From contig JAJRYD010000004.1 of assembly GCA_024275955.1 (NCBI GenBank), forward strand, positions 1-64,000: 64,000 nt of DNA, in the 5' to 3' direction. The notes beneath the pieces were generated by a model. It saw only the letters and a program-made list of their open reading frames with translations, had not been told where the DNA came from and searched no databases. Numbering within the stretch: the first letter of the stretch is position 1; every line of letters begins with the position of its first letter. Source of the stretch: Nitrospirota bacterium. Lineage in GTDB: Bacteria > Nitrospinota_A > UBA7883 > JACRGQ01. Positions 46,391 through 54,462 of this stretch are shown piece by piece. Both the position numbers and the translations under genes were made by a program.

Positions 46391-48193
46391 CTAGCTCGGC
46401 CTTAAAAAATCTTTATAAAGAGAATCTCTCGATATCTCTACAGCGACGGGCCGTCCATGCGGGCAGGTGTACGGTAGTTCCGTTTTGCCGAGATCTTCTA
46501 CCAGCGCCGATATCTCTTTTAGAGACAAGCTGTCGCCAGCTTTTACCGCCGCCCTGCATGCCATCCGCGATACCAGTTCCGACACCATCTCCTTAAAATC
46601 AAGCTCGCGGTTTCCTTCTATCGTCTCGGAGAGTTCCTTTACCGCCTCTGTGTAATTTTTCCCAACGAGAAGCGCGGGGACCTCTCGTATTACGAACGAA
46701 CTCTTGCCAAACGGTTCAAGCGTCCAGCCCAGCTCGTCAAACGTCTTTAGGTTAGAGAGTATAAGAGAGGCTTTTATAGAGTCGGTATCTATTGTCTCTG
46801 TTACCAACAGCTTTTGCCTTTCTATCTGCCTACCGCTAAGCTTTGCCATGAACCGCTCGAAAAGTATACGCTCGTGTACCGTATGCTGGTCCAGTATGAA
46901 AAACGAATCGCCGTCTTCGATAAGAAGAAATGTTTTAAAAATCTGTCCGATAGGGATGGCTGTTGGCGAAAGTCTGCCGTGCGCCGGCGACGATAACGGC
47001 GGTTCGTTTGCTCCAAGCAGTCCATCTTCTCTAAGAGGTTTGCTCCATAATTCGAAACTTCTCTCAAATCCTCCTTTAGCGGATGGTCTGCCAGTGATGC
47101 TGGTAAGGTGCGAAGAAGATATACGGACATTCTGGTCGTCGCTGTTGTTGAAGCTCTTTCTTGTCTGAGCCATCACCGGAACGGCGGAACTGCCAAGCCC
47201 TTTTCTTATAGCTTCTACTATCGCCGTTGATATTCTGCCAGGCTCCGAAAAGCGTACCTCCGTTTTTGCCGGATGCACATTAACATCTACAGATTCAAGC
47301 GGGAGCGAAAGCTTTAGAAATACTACCGGCTTCCTTCCTCTCGGCAAAAGGTCGAAGTACGCCCTCGCCGTCGACATCCGTATAAGCGTATCTTTTACCG
47401 GCCTTTCGTTTACGAAAAAATATTGGTCTATGGAGGTTGCGCGGTTAAAGTCCGGCGTTCCGGCAAGCCCGAATACCAGCATCTCCCCTTCGCGAAAGTT
47501 TATCTCGATAAGCTTCTCGGCATATTCTATGCCGAATATCTGCCCCACCCGCTCCCGTAATGTTTTGGCTGGAGAGAGCCGAAGCACCTGCTTTTTATCT
47601 TTTACGAAAGAAAACCTCTTTTGTGGAAATGAAAGGGCGGAGTTTATAACAGCAGAGGTTATATGCGTCATCTCCGTCGAATCTGACCTTGCGAACTTCC
47701 GCCTTGCGGGGGTGTTATAAAAAAGGTTTTCGACAAGCAGTTCAGTTCCGCCGATAGGAGGGGCGGCCTCGACACTTTTTATCTCTCCGCCTTCCACTAT
47801 TATCTGAGAGCCTTCCGGTTCGCCTTCTGCGTGGGATGTAAGCGTAAGCCTGCTTACAGAAGCGATAGACGGCAAAGCCTCGCCCCGAAAGCCGAAAGTG
47901 CCTATGCCAAAGATGTCGTCCCTGCGGTAGACTTTGCTCGTGCCGTGTCGCGCGAGTGCTGTTTTTAGCTGGCCGGGCGGTATGCCATACCCGTCGTCTT
48001 TTATACGCATTCTTCTGCGGGAGAGCGATATATCTACCTCTATACTGGAAGCAGAGGCATCGAGAGCGTTTTCTATCAGCTCTTTTATTACCGAAGCAGG
48101 CCTCTCCACAACTTCGCCGGCCGCTATCTGGCTTGCGAGATCTTCCGGCATAACCTCTATACGGCCGCCCTTTTTCAGCTTCTCTATCGTCAT
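46391..48193 (-). CDS. mutL: DNA mismatch repair protein MutL
   Basis: A 600-residue GHKL ATPase with a C-terminal endonuclease domain. N-terminal motifs are IAAGEVVERPASVIKELIEN, the ATP lid DDGYGIP, and GFRGEALPSIASV. The C-terminal domain keeps the endonuclease motif DQHTVHERILFE and the partner motifs ACRAAVKAG and CPHGRPVA, so it is a nicking MutL as in species lacking MutH. Start ATG 48193. Divergent from the Hda-like gene. Confidence 0.96.
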   Translation of the reverse strand: MTIEKLKKGGRIEVMPEDLASQIAAGEVVERPASVIKELIENALDASASSIEVDISLSRRRMRIKDDGYGIPPGQLKTALARHGTSKVYRRDDIFGIGTFGFRGEALPSIASVSRLTLTSHAEGEPEGSQIIVEGGEIKSVEAAPPIGGTELLVENLFYNTPARRKFARSDSTEMTHITSAVINSALSFPQKRFSFVKDKKQVLRLSPAKTLRERVGQIFGIEYAEKLIEINFREGEMLVFGLAGTPDFNRATSIDQYFFVNERPVKDTLIRMSTARAYFDLLPRGRKPVVFLKLSLPLESVDVNVHPAKTEVRFSEPGRISTAIVEAIRKGLGSSAVPVMAQTRKSFNNSDDQNVRISSSHLTSITGRPSAKGGFERSFELWSKPLREDGLLGANEPPLSSPAHGRLSPTAIPIGQIFKTFLLIEDGDSFFILDQHTVHERILFERFMAKLSGRQIERQKLLVTETIDTDSIKASLILSNLKTFDELGWTLEPFGKSSFVIREVPALLVGKNYTEAVKELSETIEGNRELDFKEMVSELVSRMACRAAVKAGDSLSLKEISALVEDLGKTELPYTCPHGRPVAVEISRDSLYKDFLRPS

Positions 48194-48337
48194 ATTTTAG
48201 CGCACCAAAAAAATCGTTTATGCCTCTGGCATCTATCGGTGCAATACTAGACACAAGTTCTTGACCCAGTCAAGCGAGCTACCTGTTTTTTAGTTATGAT
48301 TTTTAAAACCTTATTGATAGAGCGACACTAAAGAAAG

Positions 48338-49072
48338 ATGGAAAAGAAAAACCGGCAGTTAAAATTCGGCCTTGCTTTAAAGGAGAGATATCTTTTCTCG
48401 CTTGAGAGGTTTTACGAAGGGAAGTTTAACAAAGTTCCTCTTGCCGCCGCTAGAATTTTTGGAGAAAAAAAGCAAAACCAGCCGCAAAGCCTCGTGATAA
48501 CCGGAGCAAAAGAAAGCGGAAAGAGCCACCTATTAAAAGGAATTTCGATAAAGAAAAGAAGGGGCGTTAAAGCGGTCTATATTTCAGCCTCTAAACTTTT
48601 ACCGCTACCGCCAGCAGAGATGAAAAAGAACCTTAAACTACTGGCAAACTACGACATCGTCTGCGTTGATGATATCGACCTGCTACAAGAAAACCGAGCT
48701 TTTTACGACGAGCTGTTTCATCTGTTTAATGAGCTTATACAAAGCTGACGGTTTTTAGCGGTTGCTATGGCAAAATCTCCGGCAAAGGCTAGCTACCTGC
48801 CGGACCATCTATCGACAAGACTTCTATCCGGCATGGTGGTAAATATAAAAAGATTAGGCGATGACGAAAAGAGAGAAGTAATAAGAAAGCTAGCCGCCGA
48901 CAGGCAGATACTTATAACCGCCAAAAGCATCGACTACATACTGGAAAACTCCCCGCGCTCTGTGGGAAAGCTCTCACAGCTTATCGGGGTAATCGAATCT
49001 AGCATTCCGGCTGGCGCTAAGTCGGTCGGTTTACATATAATAAGGCGGGTGATAAAATCTTGGGGAAGATGA
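48338..49072 (+). pseudogene. Hda/DnaA-like AAA+ ATPase, interrupted by an in-frame UGA
   Basis: The frame from ATG 48338 encodes a DnaA-type AAA+ core without the DNA-binding domain, as in Hda: Walker A GAKESGKSHLL, Walker B IVCVDDIDLL, and the C-terminal lid with ENSPRSVGKLSQLIGV. It stops at TGA 48746-48748 after NELIQS and continues in the same frame as RFLAVAMAKSP to a second stop at 49070. Relatives usually have Gly in this position (SGR), so a single G-to-T change from GGA would explain it. Total length about 244 matches Hda. Hda helps control initiation of replication. Confidence 0.8.
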
Positions 49073-49455
49073 GGGAACGAAAAAACGGCCCTGCTACCCC
49101 TCTTGGCGCACTCGAATGCGGCAAATGCGGTTGCCCTAACAAGCAGGGTGATAACTATTGTAGCTACTGTAATGCCGAGCTATCGAAAGCGACCCCCGGC
49201 TTTAAAGAAACACTGGAGCAATACCTCAACTACTATCTAAACCGGATACGATTCCAGTACAAGGTTCCTTCTTATTCAGTGCTTTTGAAGATGATGCTTA
49301 CAACCTTCTTTTCGTCGTCACTGTTCGTAAGCGGTCTTTATGTTATTTACTTTGCCATCAACAAAAGCGGTGGGTTCGCGGCACTCTGCATAGGCACGCT
49401 GATGGCGCTTTACGGCGGCGCCGCTCTTTATAATATGTTCGGTAAAAAAGGCTGA
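49069..49455 (+). CDS. Zinc-ribbon membrane protein
   Basis: A 128-residue protein. The N-terminal zinc ribbon has ECGKCGCPNKQGDNYCSYC (CxxC/CxxC), followed by a linker and two membrane helices (FFSSSLFVSGLYVIYFA and FAALCIGTLMALYGG). ATG 49069 overlaps the stop of the Hda-like gene as ATGA, so the two are co-expressed. No family name is recognised. Cytoplasmic ribbon plus two helices is a common architecture of uncharacterised proteins. Confidence 0.75.
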   Translation: MRERKNGPATPLGALECGKCGCPNKQGDNYCSYCNAELSKATPGFKETLEQYLNYYLNRIRFQYKVPSYSVLLKMMLTTFFSSSLFVSGLYVIYFAINKSGGFAALCIGTLMALYGGAALYNMFGKKG

Positions 49456-49798
49456 CTAGCCCCCGCGCCAAGCAAAAAGGTAAAGAGGCTATAAGCAAAC
49501 CGCTTTTGTGCCATCAGCTCGGTTAGCCGTCTGGGGGGACTTCAATCTATGCCTATCGTTTGGCAGTGTGTCAGTTTAGATTTCAGTGGTTCCCCTCCTT
49601 TGAAAAAGGAGGAGACTGAGGGGCGGTACCCCTTAAGGTAGCCCCTTCGTCCCGCACTCACGGGGGATGCCCTCACCTTTAGCTTCGCGAGGGGAGGAGA
49701 AAAATGACTGTAATTTTCAAACTGATACATTACCTACAATCTATACCTATAGCTTGGCGACGTTGATGATACTCTTTTTAATATTTTCGGCCTCTTAA
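49456..49798. repeat. Repeat-rich spacer with palindromes and a possible small element
   Basis: It contains the hairpin CCTCCTTTgaaAAAGGAGG (about 49596-49614). A region bounded by GTGTGTCAGTTT (about 49567) and AAACTGATACAT (about 49719) forms imperfect inverted ends. Outside it are near-identical 22-bp direct repeats (CAATCTATnCCTATnGnTTGGC) near 49543 and 49737. No gene is supported. Confidence 0.5.
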
Positions 49799-50046
49799 GG
49801 GGGAGTTGCCGAAATAGTTTTTTGAACATTTCAAGGAGAGGTTCATTTTCTAATTCCTTAAAGATAGAATCTTTAGATATTGGCAATTTGCAATAGAACC
49901 AGCTTATGGGTTCCTCTAAAAATAAGTGATTTTCTTCATCGGTTTCGGCAATAGCACTAAATCCCCATCTATAATTCGACCAACCAAAAGTCAGAACTTT
50001 AAAAATAGATTTTTAGAGGTTCCCTTATGTCATTCGGCAACAGCCT
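49799..50046 (-). mobile_element. MITE-like element, copy D, interrupted by a second element
   Basis: The left part (49799-49907) begins GGGGGAGTTGCCGAAAT and follows the reverse-complement consensus; the right part (50030-50046) ends TCGGCAACAGCC. Removing the inserted segment and one target copy gives about 126 bp, close to the family length. It has many differences from copies B and F, so it is an old copy. Confidence 0.75.
49903..50029. mobile_element. Second small element with target duplication CTTAT, inside copy D
   Basis: A 117-bp segment (49908-50024) has inverted ends: GGGTTCCTCTAAAAAT at the left and ATTTTTAGAGGTTCC at the right, sharing an 11-bp perfect core. Identical CTTAT lies on both sides (49903-49907 and 50025-50029). 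It encodes nothing. The ends differ from the main family, so it is a distinct element. Confidence 0.72.
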
Positions 50047-50122
50047 TCCAGCAGTCTTTCAATGCCGAAGACGGCAAGAACTTTATTTTAATATTTTAGG
50101 TTTAAAGATTTTTCAAACCTGT

Positions 50123-50938
50123 CTAAACGAACCAGAACCCGCAGTAGCCGACCACTCTCGATCTATCTCCGGTTACATCTCCCGAATTGCTGTAGCCGAC
50201 AAGCTGGGCGCTCTTTACTCCAAGCTCTTTGCATGCCGTAAGCATTACCGCTACCGGCGCGCCGCCGCAAAGAGCCGAATCGCTTTTCGCTTTTCGCAAA
50301 ACTTCCAGCGGCCTTAAGCTCTTTATTATCTCTATAGTTTCGCCGTCCATTTCGCGCGCGGCACCATCGCTTAAAAAATGCGTCATATCGCTACTGGCGA
50401 CTATCAACGCACCAAACTCTTTTGCCACTCTTGCTGTAGCCAGCCCCAGTTCGGCTACAATCGTCTCATCTTCCGTAAAAAGCGATATAGGAATTATCCG
50501 CACGCTCTTATTGCGCGCGTAGAGAAACGGGATGATAACCTCTAACGAATGCTCCTTAGAATGCGCCCTTGAATCGAACGAAACGGACAGACAACGCTTT
50601 GCTATCTCTTTAGCTATTTTGCCGTTCACCGGAATATCGCCAAACGGAAACGACCAGCTTTTTGAACTGTCGATAGCGGCGGTATCCCCTATACCTCTAT
50701 GGTTCGGCCCTATCAATATCACGTCGCCAGGCACCTCGATAGAGGCAAAAACCTTCGCGGCAACAGCGCCGGAATAGGCCCAGCCGGCGTGCGGCGATAT
50801 AACAGCTATCACTTTTTCTTTTTTGAGTGGTGACAGTTTGCTCATTATCAAATCAAGTTTTGCGAAAATCTCCCCGCTGGAGGCAGGGTAGAAACTGCCG
50901 GCAAAAACCGCTTCTCTTAAACTTTTTAACATAAGCAA
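50123..50938 (-). CDS. amrB: MEMO1/AmmeMemoRadiSam-B family protein
   Basis: A 271-residue member of the MEMO1 family, a dioxygenase-like fold. Signs are REAVFAGSFYP at the N-terminus, VISPHAGWAYSG, ILIGPNHRG, EHSLEVIIPFL, ASSDMTHF and a central Cys in SDSALCGGAPVA. In the usual AmmeMemoRadiSam system it sits with an AMMECR1 protein and a radical SAM enzyme; neither lies next to it here, and the radical SAM protein at 34149 belongs to another family. Function unknown. Confidence 0.92.
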   Translation of the reverse strand: MLMLKSLREAVFAGSFYPASSGEIFAKLDLIMSKLSPLKKEKVIAVISPHAGWAYSGAVAAKVFASIEVPGDVILIGPNHRGIGDTAAIDSSKSWSFPFGDIPVNGKIAKEIAKRCLSVSFDSRAHSKEHSLEVIIPFLYARNKSVRIIPISLFTEDETIVAELGLATARVAKEFGALIVASSDMTHFLSDGAAREMDGETIEIIKSLRPLEVLRKAKSDSALCGGAPVAVMLTACKELGVKSAQLVGYSNSGDVTGDRSRVVGYCGFWFV

Positions 50939-51006
50939 GAACCTCCATGTTCATTATCTGCCTTGCTTTGGCAAGAGGCAAGCAGAGACGAAGAGAACAG
51001 CTATCT

Positions 51007-52464
51007 CTAGCTACCTATGAGCGATTTATAAAGCTTTACATACTCGCCTGCCGATTCGCCCCATGAGTTATCCTCTGCCATTCCATTTTTCATTATTTTT
51101 TCCCATTCTTCTTTTTGGCCAAACATTTCGAGCACTTGGCGAAAACTTTTAAGAAAATCTGCCTTTTCAGGTTTGTTAAAAACAAACCCGTTGCCTTTGC
51201 CTGTTTTAGCACTGTACTGCGTTACCGTATCGGCAAGGCCTCCGGTAGCTCTTACCAGCGGAACCGTTCCATACTTTAGCGAAAACATCTGGTTTAGCCC
51301 GCAAGGCTCGAAGCGGGAAGGCATAAGAAAAATATCGGCCCCTGCCTCTATTATATGGGCAAGCCTATTATCGTAACCAAGCCTAAGCCCGACCCTCTTT
51401 GGATGTTCCTTCGAAATCTCCAAAATCGCTTCCTCGTACTCCTTTTGCCCGCTACCTAGAATTACAAGGCTGAAATCTAAAGCAAGCATCTCTTTAATGG
51501 CGGAGATCATTATGTCAAAACCTTTCTGCTCTACAAGACGCGAGACCATCCCGACCAGAGGGGGGTGCCGATTGCCGACATTGTCGATGCCGAACTCTCT
51601 TAAAAGCTCTGCTCTGCAAAGCTTTTTACCGGACAGGTTGTTGGCAGAATAGTTTGCCGGTATAAGCTTATCGGTTCGCGGGTTCCACTCTTTGGTATCA
51701 ATACCGTTTAAAATCCCTTTTAGCTCTTTTTTCCGGCTGTTTAGAAACTGCTCCAGCCCAAAACCGAATTCCGGCGAAAGTATCTCTTTTGCGTAAGTTT
51801 TGCTTACGGTGGTAAGAAAATCGGCGTAGAGTATGCCGGTTTTCAAGAACGCCAGCTTGCCGTAATGGGCGACGCCTGTCGTCTCGTTTTCAGTAAAATA
51901 TCTTGCCGGCAGGCTGGTAAAGGTAAAGGAATCTTTTGGAAAATGCCCCTGATACGCAAGGTTATGAATGGAAAAAACAGACTTAACAGCCGACAGTTTG
52001 CCTTTCTTCTCCCTTTCAAGCGTTAGGTAAAGCGGCACAAGGCCTGTCTGCCAGTCGTTGAGGTGAATTATATCCGGCGGTTGTGTAAGAGAAGTTGCGA
52101 ACTCGATAACAGCTCTATTAAAAAATATAAACCTTGCATCGTTATCATGGTAATCACCGTCGGCATCGCCGTACGGCCCCTCTCTACCGCCGTAAAGCTC
52201 TTCCTGTTTAACAAAGTAAAACTCTACCCCGAATATATCGGTCTTTAGTATCGACGCTTTTAAGAGGCTTCCTTTAAGTTTTATCGAAAAAGCTATGCCG
52301 GCATCTTCAAGCCGAGAGCTAGCTATCGAACCGTAGAGGGGAAGCAGTACCCTAACCTTCTCTCCCTGCCCCGAAATGGCAGATGGGAGAGAAAAAGATA
52401 CATCACCAAGCCCCCCTGTTTTTACAAAAGGAGATGCCTCTGAAGAAACAAAAAGGATATCCAT
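51007..52464 (-). CDS. glgA: Glycogen synthase (GT5)
   Basis: A 485-residue ADP-glucose glycosyltransferase. The N-terminal KTGGLGDV motif binds the nucleotide sugar; further blocks are HLNDWQTGLVPLY, SRLVEQKGFD, SRFEPCGLNQMFSLKYG and ATGGLADTV. Length and motifs are canonical for GlgA. Other glycogen genes are not adjacent. Start ATG 52464. Confidence 0.97.
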   Translation of the reverse strand: MDILFVSSEASPFVKTGGLGDVSFSLPSAISGQGEKVRVLLPLYGSIASSRLEDAGIAFSIKLKGSLLKASILKTDIFGVEFYFVKQEELYGGREGPYGDADGDYHDNDARFIFFNRAVIEFATSLTQPPDIIHLNDWQTGLVPLYLTLEREKKGKLSAVKSVFSIHNLAYQGHFPKDSFTFTSLPARYFTENETTGVAHYGKLAFLKTGILYADFLTTVSKTYAKEILSPEFGFGLEQFLNSRKKELKGILNGIDTKEWNPRTDKLIPANYSANNLSGKKLCRAELLREFGIDNVGNRHPPLVGMVSRLVEQKGFDIMISAIKEMLALDFSLVILGSGQKEYEEAILEISKEHPKRVGLRLGYDNRLAHIIEAGADIFLMPSRFEPCGLNQMFSLKYGTVPLVRATGGLADTVTQYSAKTGKGNGFVFNKPEKADFLKSFRQVLEMFGQKEEWEKIMKNGMAEDNSWGESAGEYVKLYKSLIGS

Positions 52465-52727
52465 AAATTATATAGAACAGTATCACGATACTAGTAAGCA
52501 AGCTGATACTTAAAAGCCCTCCCTAGAGAGGTATTGGCGGTTAAAGGCGGGTTGAACCTTACTCGTCTCTGCCCGTAGATATTGGGGGCTTAAAATTGTT
52601 ATTATTTTTTCTAAAAAAAGGTTGACTAAAATATAAATATGTGCAAATATTGTCTTCAGTAATTTAAATAGGCTTTATTTAAAATGATGTTATTTGTATT
52701 AACAGCTATACATAGTGGGGGTTTGGG

Positions 52728-52907
52728 GTGGATACCACGTCGAAAAAGAAGGTTCCAGTGACCACTCATCTTTATGAGCATCAGGTTTTGATGCTCAATA
52801 AAATAGCGAAGGAGCTACAGGTGACAAAAGCGGTACTTTTTCGGACAGCTATCGAGCATCTCTTAAAAAAATATGAAGATAAACAGCTGGATATCGGCAT
52901 TAAATAA
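52728..52907 (+). CDS. Small ribbon-helix-helix protein
   Basis: A 59-residue frame from GTG 52728, preceded by a G-rich ribosome-binding stretch. It reads as a ribbon-helix-helix DNA-binding domain: basic start (TSKKKVP), a beta strand (VTTHLYEHQV), helix one (LMLNKIAKEL), turn (QVTKAVLFR) and helix two (TAIEHLLKKYE). It resembles CopG-like antitoxins and regulators, but no toxin gene is next to it. It is 44 bp upstream of a histone-like gene, so the pair may act on DNA together. Confidence 0.75.
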   Translation: MDTTSKKKVPVTTHLYEHQVLMLNKIAKELQVTKAVLFRTAIEHLLKKYEDKQLDIGIK

Positions 52908-52951
52908 TATAGATATAACGAGAAAAACTAAAGAAAGGAGGGTGTATAGAT

Positions 52952-53131
52952 ATGGCAGCCAAAAAGAAAGCTAAGAAAAAAGCTGTGAAGAAAAAGGCCA
53001 AAAAGAAAGTAACTAAGAAAAAGGCTAAAAAGAAAGCGACCAAGAAAAAGGCTAAAAAGAAAGCGACTAAGAAAAAGGCCACCAAGAAAAAGGCCAAAAA
53101 GAAGGCTAAGAAAAAGGCTAAAAAGAAGTAA
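52952..53131 (+). CDS. Histone H1-like lysine/alanine-rich protein
   Basis: A 59-residue protein made almost entirely of KKKA repeats with a few Thr and Val (MAAKKKAKKKAVKKK at the start). Such proteins resemble the C-terminal tail of eukaryotic H1 and bacterial Hc1 or AlgP-like nucleoid proteins. It has a strong AAGGAGG and a perfect terminator downstream, so expression is expected. It probably binds DNA or RNA non-specifically. Confidence 0.85.
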   Translation: MAAKKKAKKKAVKKKAKKKVTKKKAKKKATKKKAKKKATKKKATKKKAKKKAKKKAKKK

Positions 53132-53182
53132 CTCGGAAGACTAGCGGTAACCGCGTAGTCTAAATTTACTGTTCGGCTTTTA

Positions 53183-53218
53183 AACTGGGGGTTGTAGGCG
53201 ACCCCCAGTTTTTTTTTT
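53183..53218 (+). terminator. Intrinsic terminator after the histone-like gene
   Basis: AACTGGGGGT (53183-53192) and ACCCCCAGTT (53201-53210) form a perfect 10-bp stem with an 8-nt loop, followed by a T-run to 53218. This is a textbook Rho-independent terminator. Confidence 0.95.
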
Positions 53219-53276
53219 GTCCTTTTCCGCTCCTCTTCTATACAAATCTAGCCTAAAAGCGGGTAGAATCGAGCAG

Positions 53277-54458
53277 GTGAGTAAAAAATCTGCATCAATC
53301 GGGAACGAAGGCGTACTGCCGATACAAGAACTGAGAAAAGCGGTTGACCAGAAGTATCTTATTTCCAATGAAAAGTTTGACGAAGGGCAATACCAGCCTT
53401 CCAGCATAGACCTCCGCTTAGGAAAAAAAGCCTACCGCATTAGAAGCTCTTTTCTGCCGCAAAAGAAGACTGTAAAAGAAACTCTAAAAGAGCTTCAGAT
53501 GTACGAATTCAGCTTAAAAAAAGGTGCGATTTTAGAGAGAGGGAATATCTACCTAATACCTCTTCTCGAATCGTTAAAACTGCCCCTCAATATTAAGGGG
53601 CGTACAAACCCTAAGTCTTCCACCGGCAGGCTAGATATTTTTACGCGAGTTATTACCGACAACTCCAGCAGGTTTGAAGATATTGAAGCTGGATATAGAG
53701 GCCCTTTGTATCTTGAGGTTGCCCCCCGCTCGTTTACCATCAAGGTTAAGACAGGACTGACGCTTAACCAAATCCGTTTTTACAGGTGTAACGATATAGA
53801 TTCGTCGGGAGATAATTTTAGACAAAGAGACCTTTTGGATAACAATATCTTAATTGATGATAAAGATTTATATCTTCTGCATCAAAAACATACCCTTCTT
53901 TTTAATTCGGCCAAACCGATTAAAAAACCGATAATACAAAACGGCCTATACATGGGAATAGAGATACATACCGAGATTGACGAAGGGGTAGTCGGCTACA
54001 TGGCAAAGAAAAACAGCAGTGTAATCGACCTCTCGAAAGTGGGACAACACCGCATTATCGACTTTTGGGAGCCTATAAAATCACCACACGAAAACTTCCT
54101 GATACTGGAACCGGAAGAGTTTTACATCTTCGCCTCAAAGGAGAGTGTCCGTATTCCTGAAAGTCACGCGGCTGAAATGGTAGAGTATGACGCAGGCTCC
54201 GGCGAACTGCGGACGCATTATGCCGGCTTTTTCGACCCGGGCTTTGGCGGAGAGAAACAAAATGGCAAATTACAAGGAACCAAAGCGGTACTGGAGGTAC
54301 GGCCCCACGATGTACCGTTCCGCGTTGATGACGGGCAGATATTTTTTAAGCTACGTTATGAGAAGATGGCGGCAGTACCAACCACCACCTACGGTAGCGG
54401 TATCGGCTCCAACTATCACAATCAGGGCCTCTCCTTAAGCAAGCATTTCATCAAATAG
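53277..54458 (+). CDS. Two-domain dCTP deaminase-like protein
   Basis: A 393-residue protein of the long 2'-deoxycytidine 5'-triphosphate deaminase family, which has two dCTP deaminase/dUTPase-like halves. Signs are QYQPSSIDLRLG, IKGRTNPKSSTGRLD and YRGPLYLEV in the first half, and EGVVGYMAKKNSS, HYAGFFDPGFGG and LEVRPHDVPFRV in the second. GTG 53277 (VSKKSASIG) is the likely start, since the frame further upstream lies in the terminator region. Supplies dUMP precursors in nucleotide metabolism. Confidence 0.88.
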   Translation: MSKKSASIGNEGVLPIQELRKAVDQKYLISNEKFDEGQYQPSSIDLRLGKKAYRIRSSFLPQKKTVKETLKELQMYEFSLKKGAILERGNIYLIPLLESLKLPLNIKGRTNPKSSTGRLDIFTRVITDNSSRFEDIEAGYRGPLYLEVAPRSFTIKVKTGLTLNQIRFYRCNDIDSSGDNFRQRDLLDNNILIDDKDLYLLHQKHTLLFNSAKPIKKPIIQNGLYMGIEIHTEIDEGVVGYMAKKNSSVIDLSKVGQHRIIDFWEPIKSPHENFLILEPEEFYIFASKESVRIPESHAAEMVEYDAGSGELRTHYAGFFDPGFGGEKQNGKLQGTKAVLEVRPHDVPFRVDDGQIFFKLRYEKMAAVPTTTYGSGIGSNYHNQGLSLSKHFIK

Positions 54459-54462
54459 ACAT

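Noticed and set aside
21661-49072. Genome-wide UGA-to-glycine code
   Set aside because: Many genes here end normally with TGA in ATGA overlaps at family-typical C-termini.
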